DNA of 64,000 nt, from the NCBI RefSeq assembly GCF_016132445.1, contig NZ_CP046056.1, forward strand, positions 1,860,001 through 1,924,000, read 5' to 3'. The notes under the pieces are model-generated. The model ran no database searches and had not been told where the DNA came from. It saw only the letters and a list, made by a program, of their open reading frames with translations. The translations under genes were made by a program, and so were the position numbers. The stretch is from Venatoribacter cucullus. GTDB lineage: Bacteria; Pseudomonadota; Gammaproteobacteria; Pseudomonadales; Oceanobacteraceae. Positions within the stretch are counted from its first letter, which is position 1. Each line of letters begins with the position of its first letter. This document shows, one piece after another, positions 52,906 to 62,321 of this stretch.

Positions 52906-54033
52906 ATGCGCAAGACTTCCGCGATTCTGCTGGCCGCTGCCCTGCCAATGGCTGTGCAGGCTGCTAATACCGAATTCACCTATGGTGGTTTTATTAAGTT
53001 CGACGCTATGTACAGCCAGTATTCAGATGGTGCTGCTACCAATGCCGGCGCACTTGAAGTTGGACGTGATTTTTATGTCCCGGCTGCTATCCCCACTGCT
53101 GGCGATAGTACAAGCAGTACTGATTTCACTGCCCGTTCTTCCCGTTTTAACTTTAAAACCGTAACCACGCTGGATAACGGTGAAAAGGTTACCGGCTTTG
53201 TTGAGCTGGATTTCCTGACCACCACTGAAGGGGATGAACGAGCCTCTAACTCATTTGCACCGCGTCTGCGTCATGCTTACTTCAGCTACAACAATGTACT
53301 GGTAGGTCAGACCTGGACTACCTTTATGAACGTTGGCGCCCTGCCGGAAATGGTCGACTTCTTCGGTGTTTCTGAAGGTACCGTATTTGGTCGTCAGTCC
53401 CAGATTCGCTACACCATGGGTAATCTGCAATTAGCCTTGGAAAACCCGGAAAGCACTATTGGTGGTGCTCGTGGTGGTGATGAAGTCGATCAATCCAAAA
53501 TGCCCGACCTGATTGCCCGCTACAACATTGCAGCCGGAGACCACTCTTTCAGTGTTGCCGGTATTGTTCGCCAGCTTTCAGATGACGATGGTGCTGGTAA
53601 CGATGACAGCGCAATGGGATACGGCGTAAACGTTGCAGGCGTTGTAAAACTGGGTGCTGATGACCTGAAATTCAGCGTTACTCACGGCCAGGTAGCCCGC
53701 TATGTAGGCTTGGGCGCAACAGCCGCCGACGCTGTGATAGTTGGAGCTGATATTGAGCCAACTGACGTAACAGCGGCATTTGTTGCCTACCGTCATTTCT
53801 GGAACCCGAAACTGCGCAGCACCGTTGCTTACTCAATGCTGGATGCTGATTATGAAGGAGCAGGTGCAGCGGCTTTGATTGAAAAATCCCAGAGCGCTCG
53901 TATTAACCTGATGTACTCACCGGTTAAAGAAGTGACTTACGGTGTGGAATACAGTAATTCTAAGATTGAGAAAGATGACAACACTGACGGCACCATGGAC
54001 CGTCTGCAGTTCACTGCCAAATACAGCTTCTGA
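52906..54033 (+). CDS. DcaP-like outer-membrane porin
   Basis: The 375-residue protein has a signal peptide cut after QAA and a beta-barrel body that ends in the aromatic residue Phe (FTAKYSF). The region with DFTARSSRFNF, GFVELDF and GQTWTTF is typical of the DcaP trimeric porins. These take up dicarboxylates or other organic acids. Its codon use is less GC-rich at the third position than its neighbours. AGGAG lies seven bases upstream of the ATG. It is divergent from acs, which suggests joint use in acetate or short-acid metabolism. Confidence 0.82.
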   Translation: MRKTSAILLAAALPMAVQAANTEFTYGGFIKFDAMYSQYSDGAATNAGALEVGRDFYVPAAIPTAGDSTSSTDFTARSSRFNFKTVTTLDNGEKVTGFVELDFLTTTEGDERASNSFAPRLRHAYFSYNNVLVGQTWTTFMNVGALPEMVDFFGVSEGTVFGRQSQIRYTMGNLQLALENPESTIGGARGGDEVDQSKMPDLIARYNIAAGDHSFSVAGIVRQLSDDDGAGNDDSAMGYGVNVAGVVKLGADDLKFSVTHGQVARYVGLGATAADAVIVGADIEPTDVTAAFVAYRHFWNPKLRSTVAYSMLDADYEGAGAAALIEKSQSARINLMYSPVKEVTYGVEYSNSKIEKDDNTDGTMDRLQFTAKYSF

Positions 54034-54051
54034 TCTTAAGTTGCTGTAACC

Positions 54052-54076
54052 AAACCCGGCTTCGGCCGGGTTTTTT
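54052..54076 (+). terminator. Intrinsic terminator of the porin gene
   Basis: AACCCGGC and GCCGGGTT pair around a TTCG loop and are followed by a T run, 18 bp past the stop codon. Confidence 0.93.
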
Positions 54077-54140
54077 ATTGCCTGTTATTCCCTCGCCCCG
54101 CACAATACCGACTGTCGAAAAACAACAATAAGGAACCTGC

Positions 54141-55163
54141 ATGGCCCGCCGCGATAAGCTGATTCAACCCAATGGACAACCCGCCTTCGGGCTGTTCAGC
54201 GACGGTGTCGAACAGATTAATTACCTTGATTATGACCTGCGCACCGCCATGGACCGTAAGCGCAGCGGGCTGGCCAAACGCTTCGGCTTTAATCAGTTTC
54301 AGTTTGTCAGCCTGCTCAGTGACGAGCTGATTATCGGTATCGCCATTGTCGACCTGAAACTGGTCAGCAACGCCTTTGTGTACCTGTACCAACCCGCCAC
54401 AAAACGCTTTGAAGAATTCAGTTTTTTACAGCCGCTGGCGCGCCACACCCACATTGACCCGCGCCCCAACAGCGGTGTGGCGGAATTCCGCCAGGGCAAT
54501 AACCTGTTGCGCATTCAGGCCAGCCATACGCCCGGTGTACGCAAACTGGAAGTAAACCTGCCCGGCAAACTGAGCATTGACGCCACCATCGACGAAAGCA
54601 CCTCCTACAACCCGCTGGCCATCTGCACCCGCGCCGGCTACACCGGCTGGGTGTTTACCCAGAAAAGCGCCGCTCAGGTGTGCCATGGCCGTGTGCAATG
54701 GCACGATCAGGCATTCGATTTACAACAACTGCGGGCACTGGCCGCCGTAGACTGGACCGGCGGCTACATGCGCCGCGAAACCTTCTGGAACTGGGGCAGC
54801 CTGTCGTGCCACCTGCGCGACGGCCGCCGGCTGGGCTTTAACCTGGCCGCCGGCGTTAACGAAACCGGCTTCACCGAAAACGCCCTGTGGCTGGACGGCC
54901 GCTTAATAAAAGTGGATATGGTGGATTTCCGTTTCGACCGCTACCAACCCAACCACAGCTGGGCCATGCGTTCCGCCGACGGCATTATTGACCTGCACTT
55001 TACCCCGCACGGACGCCGGCAGGATAAAACCAATGCGCTGGTTATTGCCTCAAATTTCAGCCAGTACTTCGGCCAGTACCACGGCGAAATACGCCTGCCG
55101 GGGGAAGTGATTCATCTGGAAGGGGAATGGGGATTGGCGGAGGATCACTTCGCTAAGTGGTAG
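54141..55163 (+). CDS. DUF2804 domain protein
   Basis: The 340-residue soluble protein matches DUF2804: LVSNAFVYLYQP in the first third, the central GYTGWVFTQKSAA and later DWTGGYMRRETFWNWGS (parts of the family core). Function is unknown; a role in lipid or phenolic metabolism has been suggested for relatives, without proof. AAGGAA precedes the ATG. It stands alone, with a terminator before it and a palindrome cluster after it. Confidence 0.82.
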   Translation: MARRDKLIQPNGQPAFGLFSDGVEQINYLDYDLRTAMDRKRSGLAKRFGFNQFQFVSLLSDELIIGIAIVDLKLVSNAFVYLYQPATKRFEEFSFLQPLARHTHIDPRPNSGVAEFRQGNNLLRIQASHTPGVRKLEVNLPGKLSIDATIDESTSYNPLAICTRAGYTGWVFTQKSAAQVCHGRVQWHDQAFDLQQLRALAAVDWTGGYMRRETFWNWGSLSCHLRDGRRLGFNLAAGVNETGFTENALWLDGRLIKVDMVDFRFDRYQPNHSWAMRSADGIIDLHFTPHGRRQDKTNALVIASNFSQYFGQYHGEIRLPGEVIHLEGEWGLAEDHFAKW

Positions 55164-55173
55164 GTTGACTTCC

Positions 55174-55357
55174 GCTGCGCGGCAGCTGATGCGGCCTTGG
55201 CCGTCACTGCGTGCCGGCTTTTTGCGGGCTGCGCCCGCAATAGGCCAGCCGGCAAGGCTGGCATAAAAAAGCCGTCACGCAGTGACGGCTAAACCAGCGG
55301 CTGTAAGCCGCACCAGCCCAACGGGCTGGCATACGCAGCACCAGCCTGCAAGGCTGG
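55174..55357. repeat. Cluster of seven short palindromes (REP/BIME-like)
   Basis: The hairpins are at 55174-55186, 55224-55238, 55244-55262, 55271-55289, 55297-55311, 55313-55329 and 55341-55357. Three share the core CCAGCC--GGCTGG and the others pair GC-rich halves with loops of 3-5 bases. The fourth is the ccm terminator. The region lies between the ends of two converging genes, where such palindromic repeats often gather. Confidence 0.7.
55264..55290 (-). terminator. Intrinsic terminator of the ccm operon
   Basis: On the minus strand GCCGTCAC and GTGACGGC form a perfect 8-bp stem around TGC, followed by six T. It lies 77 bp after the ccmI stop. Confidence 0.92.
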
Positions 55358-55366
55358 CCCAGAGCC

Positions 55367-56584
55367 TCAGGGCAGCTGCTCGCTGATGCGCAGCGTCAGC
55401 ACACCTTCATGCTTGTTGCTGACGCCAGTCAGCTCCGCCTGCCAGTCGCCACTCTGGGCGATGGGCTCTCCCGATAAAGAAATCCGTGCAGTAACGGTTA
55501 CTTTGGCCGCACTGCTCAGGTTCATATCCGCCACCATGGCCTGGCTGTCATTCAGGGTCACCAGCTGCGGTAAATCGGCCAGCGTCAGACGCTGCGCCGC
55601 CAGTGGCATGGGCGGGCCTTCCGGGTCGCGGGCCAGTACAAACACGGTAGTTTGTGGGTCCAGCTGCGCACGCACGGCATCCGACACTTCCACTAATATT
55701 TTCAGCTCGGCCCGTTGCAGGAAGCTTAAATCCACTGTTTCGCCCTGCTCACGCAGGCGTTCGGCGGCGCGTTCAATGCCCTGCACCAGCACCCGGGTTT
55801 CCGGAGTATCGGGCAGGCTTTGCCACAGCCGTTGCCAGTGCTGAATGGCATCGCGGTATTGCCCCAGTTCAAAGGCCATCATGCCGGCCAAGCCACGGGT
55901 TTGCGGCTGGTTAGGCTGCAGGGCCAGGGAGTCCTGCATTAATTTATAAATACCGGCATCAACTTGCTGGCCGCCGCCAAAGAACCGGGCCTGCGCCAGC
56001 AAGCTGAGCAAACTGGCGCGGTCAGCGACCGCTTCTTCGGGCAAGGTCAGCAGCAAGGCGCTGAAGACTTCATCAGCGCGCTCGTAATCACCATTATTCA
56101 GGCTCATACGGCCGAGCAGATACGACCATTCGGCGTTATCCGGGTAGCGTTGCGCGGAAACCTCTAATAAAGCCAGCAATTCCGTTTGTTCATTCTTGCT
56201 CAGTTCCGCTTCGGCGGCTTTCTGCAGCAGTTCGGTAGCACGCAGCTGGTCGCCCGCGCCCCATTGCTGATACAGCGCCAGGGTGGCCAGCAAACTGACC
56301 ACCAGCAACGCCAGCGCCAGTGGCCAGCGTTTGCGCACATCCACACTGCTCAGCCCCTGTTCGGCGGTGGCCGCCGCAGCCAGAAATTCACGGTCCAGTT
56401 CCAGCTGTAAGGCCTGCTTGCGGGCGTCATCCAGATCACTGGCGGCCACTTCACGGCTGCGTTCTTCGTACAGGCGCAGGTTTTCTTCGCTCTGGTCATT
56501 CACGTCCTGCGGGCGGCGGTACCACACCGGCACCAGCAGAAACATCAGCAGCACAATGGCCAGTAACAACGATGCCCAGATCAT
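55367..56584 (-). CDS. ccmI: Cytochrome c maturation protein CcmI
   Basis: CcmI is an inner-membrane chaperone that holds apocytochrome c for heme ligation. The 405-residue protein has two N-terminal membrane helices (about 2-20 and 88-107), a charged cytoplasmic loop between them, and a C-terminal part with TPR-like repeats (WSYLLGRMSLNNGDYERADEVF and a later similar repeat, in parts). It starts inside the ccmH stop (ATGA). It is the last gene of the ccm operon. Confidence 0.9.
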   Translation of the reverse strand: MIWASLLLAIVLLMFLLVPVWYRRPQDVNDQSEENLRLYEERSREVAASDLDDARKQALQLELDREFLAAAATAEQGLSSVDVRKRWPLALALLVVSLLATLALYQQWGAGDQLRATELLQKAAEAELSKNEQTELLALLEVSAQRYPDNAEWSYLLGRMSLNNGDYERADEVFSALLLTLPEEAVADRASLLSLLAQARFFGGGQQVDAGIYKLMQDSLALQPNQPQTRGLAGMMAFELGQYRDAIQHWQRLWQSLPDTPETRVLVQGIERAAERLREQGETVDLSFLQRAELKILVEVSDAVRAQLDPQTTVFVLARDPEGPPMPLAAQRLTLADLPQLVTLNDSQAMVADMNLSSAAKVTVTARISLSGEPIAQSGDWQAELTGVSNKHEGVLTLRISEQLP

Positions 56585-57039
56585 GAGGATTTCGCCTTAT
56601 TTTTCAGTGCCTGCAGACGCGCCTGCTCTGCTTCAGTTAACGGGGCCGGGGCGCGGCTCTGGTTGCGGCGCATACCAATCAGCAGCAGTACCCCCAGCAA
56701 CAGCAGCAGCAGCGGGCCGAACCACAGAATGATGGTTTCGGCTTTAAACGGCGGGTTGTAACGGACGAAATCGCCGTAACGGTCGACCATGTAGGCGACA
56801 ATTTCGGTATCGCTGGCACCGCCCTGCATCATTTCATAAATTTTGTCGCGCATATCCGCCGCCACCGGGGCATCGGAATCGGCCAGATTCTGGTTCTGGC
56901 ACTTGGGGCAGCGCAGGTCTTCCGCCAGCGAGGCAAAGCGCTTGTTGCGCAGTTCATCGTCAAACTGGTATTTGTGGCCATCCACCACTGCCAGCGCTGG
57001 CAGGCTGAACAGGCCGATTAACAACAGAATCAGTTTCAT
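56581..57039 (-). CDS. ccmH: Cytochrome c maturation protein CcmH
   Basis: The 152-residue protein has a signal/anchor helix at the start, the redox motif LRCPKCQNQ (reduces apocytochrome thiols for heme attachment), and a C-terminal membrane helix (about 105-123). The normal length and the position between ccmG and ccmI fit. The start overlaps the ccmG stop in ATGA. Confidence 0.95.
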   Translation of the reverse strand: MKLILLLIGLFSLPALAVVDGHKYQFDDELRNKRFASLAEDLRCPKCQNQNLADSDAPVAADMRDKIYEMMQGGASDTEIVAYMVDRYGDFVRYNPPFKAETIILWFGPLLLLLLGVLLLIGMRRNQSRAPAPLTEAEQARLQALKNKAKSS

Positions 57040-57551
57040 TGCATGGCCTCAAACTGTGGTGCCAGTTTTTCCCAGACGCGGGTGTTCAGGTCGCCCACGT
57101 GCTTGGCGCGGATAATACCTTTGCTGTCGACCAGGAAGGTTTCCGGCGCGCCGTAAACCCCCAGCTCCAGCCCCAGCATGCCGTCCGGGTCGCTGATATT
57201 GAACAGGTAAGGGTTGCCGTACAGCTGTAACCACTGCCGGGCTTTGAAGTCATCGTCTTTGTAGTTGATGCCAACAATATGGATGCCCTGCGCGGCCAAC
57301 GTATTCAGAAATTCATGCTCGGCCTTGCAGGTCGGGCACCAGGTGGCCCACACATTCACCAGCACCGGCTCGGCCGGCAAGGTGCGGGTTTCTTCACCCG
57401 ATTCCACGGTGTTCAGAATAAACTGCGGGAACGGCTTGCCGACCAAGGGCGATGGCAGCGAGGTTTTATCCTCCACGCCCAGACCAATCCAGAACAGTAC
57501 GCCCAGCGCGACAAAAATACCCAGCGGTACAAATAATAAGGTACGGTTCAT
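57036..57551 (-). CDS. ccmG: Thiol:disulfide oxidoreductase CcmG/DsbE
   Basis: The 171-residue protein has an N-terminal anchor helix (about 4-22) and a periplasmic thioredoxin domain with the active motif WCPTC. The GVYGAPETFLVD segment contains the cis-proline region. It keeps apocytochrome cysteines reduced. The start overlaps the ccmF stop. Confidence 0.96.
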   Translation of the reverse strand: MNRTLLFVPLGIFVALGVLFWIGLGVEDKTSLPSPLVGKPFPQFILNTVESGEETRTLPAEPVLVNVWATWCPTCKAEHEFLNTLAAQGIHIVGINYKDDDFKARQWLQLYGNPYLFNISDPDGMLGLELGVYGAPETFLVDSKGIIRAKHVGDLNTRVWEKLAPQFEAMQ

Positions 57552-59506
57552 GCGGCAGCCTCCGCCAGCCGGCGACGGGCCGGCCGGTAGCGTTTATCCA
57601 GAATCGCCAGCAGGCCACCCACCGACATAAAGATGGCGCCCAGCCATACCCAGCGCATAAAGGCTTTTACCTGCAGGCGCATACCCCAGGCACCATCGGC
57701 CAGCGGTTCGCCCATAGAGACATAGACATCGCGCCACAGGGTTACGTCCAGCGCGGCCTCGGTCATGATTGAGCCACTGGCGTTGTAGCGGCGTTTTTCC
57801 GGGGTCATCACCGTAATCAGTTTATCGTCACGGTACACTTCAATACGGGCAGCATCCGACACGTAGTTCGGCCCTTCAATATGGCCGGTTTCGGTCATCT
57901 CAAAGCGGTAATTGCCCAGTTCCGCGCTGTCGCCCGGCGCCATGCGCACGGCTTTTTCGATGCTGTAATTGGATACCATGGTGACGCCAATAATGCTGAT
58001 GGCCACGCCCAGGTGTGCCAGCACCATGCCCTGATAACTGAGGCCCAGTTTCGGCACCCGGCGCAGCTGACCACGGGCTTTCTGCCACACATCCAGCAAA
58101 GTAGCACCGATCAGCCAGAAGCTGACACCCATACCCAGCATTACCTGCCCGTTCAGTTCACCGTTGACGATGAACGGCGTGGCAATGCCCAGCAGCACTG
58201 CGGCCACCATGGCACCCAGCGTGGCGCGGCCGAGGCGTTTCAGTTCATCGGCTTTCCAGCGCGACATGGCGCCGTAGGCAATCACCAGCGCCAGCACCAG
58301 CGCCAGTGGCACAAACATGGTGTTGAACCAGGCCGCGCCAACGGAAATTTTGCCCAGCCCGGCAAAGTCGATCACCAGCGGGTACAGCGTGCCCAGCATT
58401 ACCGCCAGCGCCGCCACCACCAGCAACAGGTTATTCACCAGCAGGAAGCTCTCGCGCGATACCCACTCGTAACGGCCCACTGAAGCAACGGTCGGCGCTT
58501 TCAGGGCGTACAGCAGTAAGGAACCGCCCACACACAAGCCCAACAGCGCCAGAATAAAGACGCCGCGCTCGGGGTCGGAGGCAAAGGCATGCACCGAGGT
58601 GAGTACACCGGAACGCACCAGGAAGGTACCGAGCAAACTCAGCGAGAAGGCAAAAATGGCCAGCAGCACGGTCCAGCTTTTGAACAGGCCACGTTTTTCA
58701 GTCACGGCCAGAGAGTGCATTAAGGCAGTCGCCACCAGCCAGGGCATTAAGGAAGCGTTTTCCACCGGGTCCCAGAACCACCAGCCACCCCAACCCAGTT
58801 CGTAATAGGCCCACCAGCTGCCCAGGGCGATACCAATGGTCAGAAACACCCAGGCGGTGGTGGTCCAGGGCCGCGACCAGCGTGCCCAGGCGGCATCCAG
58901 CCGGCCGCCCAGCAAGGCGGCCAGGGCAAAGGCAAACACCACCGATAAGCCCACATAACCCATATAGAGCGTCGGCGGGTGCACGATTAAGCCGAAATCC
59001 TGCAGCAGCGGGTTCAGGTCAGCGCCTTCCACCGGTGCGGAGGGCAGATGCCGTTCAAAGGGGTTGGAAGTTTCCAGGGTAAACAGGATAAAACCGATCG
59101 ACACCAGCGCCATAACGGCCAGTACCCGGGCCACCATATCCAGCGGCAGGCTGCGGCTGAACAGCGCCACGGCAGCACTCCAGCCGCCCAGCATGGTTAC
59201 CCATAACAAGAGCGAGCCTTCGTGCGCGCCCCACACGGCGCTGATTTTATAGGGCGTGGGCAGCGCGGTATTGCTGTTGCTGGCCACATAGGCCACGGAA
59301 AAATCATCCACCACAAAGGCGTAGGTCAGCGCCAGCAGGCTGAGCAGTAAAAATACCGCCTGCGCGTTGGCCAGCGGCCGGGCATACGCCATCAGCCAAT
59401 CCTGGCGCAGGCGCAAACCGGTAACCGGCACCAGAAACTGCAGCACCGCTGCCACCAGCGCCAGAATCAGCGCCAGCTGGCCAAATTCAGGAATCAGCGG
59501 TTGCAT
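57548..59506 (-). CDS. ccmF: Heme lyase subunit CcmF
   Basis: The 652-residue inner-membrane protein has about 14-15 helices and the tryptophan-rich WWD motif WGGWWFWDPVENAS on a periplasmic loop, where heme from CcmE is bound for ligation. The start lies just after the ccmE stop. The length is normal. Confidence 0.97.
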   Translation of the reverse strand: MQPLIPEFGQLALILALVAAVLQFLVPVTGLRLRQDWLMAYARPLANAQAVFLLLSLLALTYAFVVDDFSVAYVASNSNTALPTPYKISAVWGAHEGSLLLWVTMLGGWSAAVALFSRSLPLDMVARVLAVMALVSIGFILFTLETSNPFERHLPSAPVEGADLNPLLQDFGLIVHPPTLYMGYVGLSVVFAFALAALLGGRLDAAWARWSRPWTTTAWVFLTIGIALGSWWAYYELGWGGWWFWDPVENASLMPWLVATALMHSLAVTEKRGLFKSWTVLLAIFAFSLSLLGTFLVRSGVLTSVHAFASDPERGVFILALLGLCVGGSLLLYALKAPTVASVGRYEWVSRESFLLVNNLLLVVAALAVMLGTLYPLVIDFAGLGKISVGAAWFNTMFVPLALVLALVIAYGAMSRWKADELKRLGRATLGAMVAAVLLGIATPFIVNGELNGQVMLGMGVSFWLIGATLLDVWQKARGQLRRVPKLGLSYQGMVLAHLGVAISIIGVTMVSNYSIEKAVRMAPGDSAELGNYRFEMTETGHIEGPNYVSDAARIEVYRDDKLITVMTPEKRRYNASGSIMTEAALDVTLWRDVYVSMGEPLADGAWGMRLQVKAFMRWVWLGAIFMSVGGLLAILDKRYRPARRRLAEAAA

Positions 59507-59507
59507 C

Positions 59508-59969
59508 TTAATACCTCGCCGATTTCAGAGCTTCTTTACCATCCTGGTGCGCTTTATCCAGTGCATCCTGCACCTCTGGCGGCATGTAGTTTTCATCATG
59601 CTTGGCCAGCACTTCTGAGGCTTCGAATACACCATCGGCGTTTAACTGGCCCAGCGCCACAATGCCCTGCCCTTCACGGAACAGGTCCGGCAGGATGCCT
59701 TCGTAACGAATGGTCACTTCGGCCATGCCATCGGTTACTTTGAAGGTAGCGCCCAGGCCCTGATCGGAGCGCACCACACTGCCAGCCACCACCAGGCCGC
59801 CGGCGCGCACGGTTTTACCCACCGGCACTTCGCCATCGGCAAATTGCGTCGGGGTCATAAACAGGTTGATGTTCTGGCTGAGGGAATAGGTCATCAGGCC
59901 CACCGCGGTGCCGACGCCGGCCACCAGAAACAAAATAAGCAGCAGACGTTTTTTACGCTGTGGGTGCAT
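59508..59969 (-). CDS. ccmE: Heme chaperone CcmE
   Basis: The 153-residue periplasmic heme carrier is anchored by one N-terminal helix (about 9-28). The covalent heme-binding His124 lies in [10 protein letters not shown] together with Tyr128. It overlaps the end of ccmD by 17 bp. Confidence 0.97.
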   Translation of the reverse strand: MHPQRKKRLLLILFLVAGVGTAVGLMTYSLSQNINLFMTPTQFADGEVPVGKTVRAGGLVVAGSVVRSDQGLGATFKVTDGMAEVTIRYEGILPDLFREGQGIVALGQLNADGVFEASEVLAKHDENYMPPEVQDALDKAHQDGKEALKSARY

Positions 59970-60141
59970 GTTTTTTCTCCCGACGCAGACGCTGAGCCTG
60001 CTGTTTCAGTAAACGACGACGTTGCAGACCAGGCAGCAACAGGTTCCAGATCACAATCAGGGCGGTCAGGCCGTAAGATAACCACACATAGAGCCCGTGA
60101 TTACCCATGGCCAGAAAGGCGGTAAAACTGTCGAAATGCAT
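59953..60141 (-). CDS. ccmD: Heme exporter accessory protein CcmD
   Basis: The 62-residue single-pass membrane protein has one helix (about 17-37) and a basic C-terminal tail ([17 protein letters not shown]). It holds holo-CcmE release together with CcmABC. The start overlaps the ccmC stop (TGATG). Confidence 0.92.
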   Translation of the reverse strand: MHFDSFTAFLAMGNHGLYVWLSYGLTALIVIWNLLLPGLQRRRLLKQQAQRLRREKKHAPTA

Positions 60142-60887
60142 CAGCGCTCCAGAATCTCTTTAACCCAGCTGCGTTTGCGTTCATGCCATAAAATTTCATT
60201 ACGGGTGCGCAGAATCACCAGTAAGGCAAAAAACAGGTAAGTGGTCACAATCATTATCAGCAGCGGAATCAGCATATCCGGGTGCATGCTGGGCTTTTCG
60301 GTCAGCTTCAGCGTCGCCGGTTGATGCAGGGTGTTCCACCACTCCACCGAATATTTAATGATGGGAATGTTCACTAAGCCCACCAGCGCCAGAATGGCGG
60401 CGGCTTTAAAGCCGCTTTCTTCTGAATCCATGGCTTTCTGCAGGGCGATAACGCCAAAGTACAGAAACAGCAGCAACAGCATGGAAGTTAAACGCGCATC
60501 CCACACCCACCAGGTGCCCCAGGTCGGCTTGCCCCAGATAGCGCCGGTCAGCAGCGCAATTAAGCAGAAACTGGCGCCCACCGGCGCAATCACTTTGGCC
60601 ACCCAGGCGGCCATTTTCATTTTCCAGATCAGGTAAACCGCCCCGGCCACCGCCATCATCATATAGGCGCTCTGGGCCAGCAGGGCCGCCGGCACATGGA
60701 TATAAATAATGCGGAAGCTGTTGCCTTGCAGGTAATCGGCCGGCGCATAGGCCAGGCCCCAGATTAAACCCACGACGGTGCCGACCGCCGACAGTCCGGC
60801 CAGCCAGGGAATCCAGCGCCCGGTAATGTCATAAAACCACTTCGGGGAACCCAGACGGTGATACAGCTGTTTCAGCCACTGCCACAT
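60141..60887 (-). CDS. ccmC: Heme transporter subunit CcmC
   Basis: The 248-residue inner-membrane protein has six helices and the WWD motif TWGTWWVWDARLTS. It presents heme to CcmE. I start at 60887 (MWQWLKQLYHRL) because the usual CcmC N-terminus begins there and it follows the ccmB stop by seven bases; the longer frame from 60935 lies inside ccmB. Confidence 0.95.
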   Translation of the reverse strand: MWQWLKQLYHRLGSPKWFYDITGRWIPWLAGLSAVGTVVGLIWGLAYAPADYLQGNSFRIIYIHVPAALLAQSAYMMMAVAGAVYLIWKMKMAAWVAKVIAPVGASFCLIALLTGAIWGKPTWGTWWVWDARLTSMLLLLFLYFGVIALQKAMDSEESGFKAAAILALVGLVNIPIIKYSVEWWNTLHQPATLKLTEKPSMHPDMLIPLLIMIVTTYLFFALLVILRTRNEILWHERKRSWVKEILER

Positions 60888-60894
60888 AAACACA

Positions 60895-61563
60895 CTACCG
60901 CGATAAGTTAAGTTTGAGCGCCGCACTGGCCGCAAAGGGGGTCAGACACAACGCCAACGCCAGCAGTGCCCCGAGGAACCCGAGCTGGCCGTTATAATCC
61001 ATACCAATGCCGGCGTGGTAAACCGCACTGGCTGCAAAGATAAGTACCGGAATGTAAAGGGGCAGAATCAGCAGGCTCAGTAACAAGCCACCACTGCGTA
61101 CCCCGGCGGTTAACGCTGCCCCCACCGCGCCCAGCAAACTGAGCACCGGCGTGCCGATTAATAAGCTCAGCAGCAAGGCGGCATAGGCTTCGTCCGGCAT
61201 ATTCAGCATTAACCCCAGCACCGGGGCCATCAGGGTAAGGGGTAAACCGCTGATACACCAATGCACCAGCGCTTTGCCCAGCGCCATGGCGTACAGAGAT
61301 TCCCCCGACGCCAGCCATTGCTCCAGCGAGCCGTCTTCAACATCGGCTTTATACAGTGCATCCAATGACAACAGCGTGGCCAGCAAGGCCGCCACCCAAA
61401 TTACCCCACCGGCGATTTTGCTTAAAAATTTCGGGTCCGGGTCCACTGCCAGCGGAAATAACGCCGCCACCATTAAAAAGAACATCAGCGGGTTCAGCCA
61501 TTCACCGGCATTGCGGGCGGCCAGCAGTAAATCGCGTTTAATGGTGGCTGTCACCAGGCTCAT
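60895..61563 (-). CDS. ccmB: Heme exporter membrane subunit CcmB
   Basis: The 222-residue protein has six hydrophobic segments and the conserved region LFPLAVDPDPKFLSKIAGGVIWVAALLA (in parts). It forms the membrane part of the CcmAB ABC transporter that frees holo-CcmE. Its start overlaps the ccmA stop (ATGA). Confidence 0.95.
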   Translation of the reverse strand: MSLVTATIKRDLLLAARNAGEWLNPLMFFLMVAALFPLAVDPDPKFLSKIAGGVIWVAALLATLLSLDALYKADVEDGSLEQWLASGESLYAMALGKALVHWCISGLPLTLMAPVLGLMLNMPDEAYAALLLSLLIGTPVLSLLGAVGAALTAGVRSGGLLLSLLILPLYIPVLIFAASAVYHAGIGMDYNGQLGFLGALLALALCLTPFAASAALKLNLSR

Positions 61564-62207
61564 ACTTTGTGACTCCCCAGCTCCAGCCGCTGCAGGTTAC
61601 CGATATTTTCCAGCGCATGGTGGCTGGTAATCACCACCGCCCCGCCGGCCTCCACCTGCTGCTGCAGTTTGCCTTCCAGCCACTGCACCCCGGCTTTATC
61701 CAATGCGGTGAAGGGTTCGTCCAGTATCCATAAGGGAGCAGGCGCAATACACAAACGGGCTAAGGCCACGCGGCGCTGCTGACCGGCGGATAATTGCTGA
61801 CAGGGGGTTTCTTCGTAGCCGCCCAGCTCCACTTCATCCAGCGCCGTCCATAAGGCATCGTCTGGCACAGACCAGCTGCTGACCAGCCAGCGCAGGTTTT
61901 CCAGCGGGGTTAAGGCTTTTTTAATGGCGGCCAGATGGCCCTGATACAAACGTTGCGCGGCATAGGCGGGAAAATCGGCGTATAAGTCCTGGCCGTGCCA
62001 GAGCAAATCACCGCTGTAATCGCGGTTCAGACCGGCCAGCAGACGTAACAAGGTGGTTTTACCGGCGCCGTTGGGGCCGGCCAGCTGCAGCAGGTCACCG
62101 TTGTGAACCTGCACGTCCAGCCCATCGAACAGCACCCGGTCGTCGCGTTCGCAACGCAGTTGCCGGGCTTGTAATGCAACGGATGAATGGCCGTAACGGG
62201 CAGTCAT
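61560..62207 (-). CDS. ccmA: Heme exporter ATPase CcmA
   Basis: The 215-residue ABC ATPase has Walker A GPNGAGKTT, the signature LSAGQQRR and Walker B LWILDEPFTALD. It powers CcmB. I start at 62207 because AAGG lies seven bases upstream; the frame open to 62225 uses a TTG. It is the first gene of the nine-gene operon and has a TATAAT box about 30 bases upstream. Confidence 0.95.
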   Translation of the reverse strand: MTARYGHSSVALQARQLRCERDDRVLFDGLDVQVHNGDLLQLAGPNGAGKTTLLRLLAGLNRDYSGDLLWHGQDLYADFPAYAAQRLYQGHLAAIKKALTPLENLRWLVSSWSVPDDALWTALDEVELGGYEETPCQQLSAGQQRRVALARLCIAPAPLWILDEPFTALDKAGVQWLEGKLQQQVEAGGAVVITSHHALENIGNLQRLELGSHKV

Positions 62208-62236
62208 GATGAGCCTTAATGACAAAATTCCGCCGC

Positions 62237-62242
62237 ATTATA
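62237..62242 (-). promoter_or_regulatory. -10 box of the ccm operon
   Basis: Read on the minus strand the hexamer is a perfect TATAAT, placing the transcript start near 62230, about 23 bases before ccmA. No clear -35 box lies 16-18 bases upstream. Confidence 0.55.
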
Positions 62243-62321
62243 TACAAAAACCCACTGTCGCGATGAACGGCCTGAAACTAACATGGGTAAAGATGGGTAA
62301 ACCTTGGCCGACATCAACATT

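Noticed and set aside
52664-53164. A 166-codon + frame that starts in the acs-porin gap
   Set aside because: It overlaps the porin in another frame and has no ribosome site.
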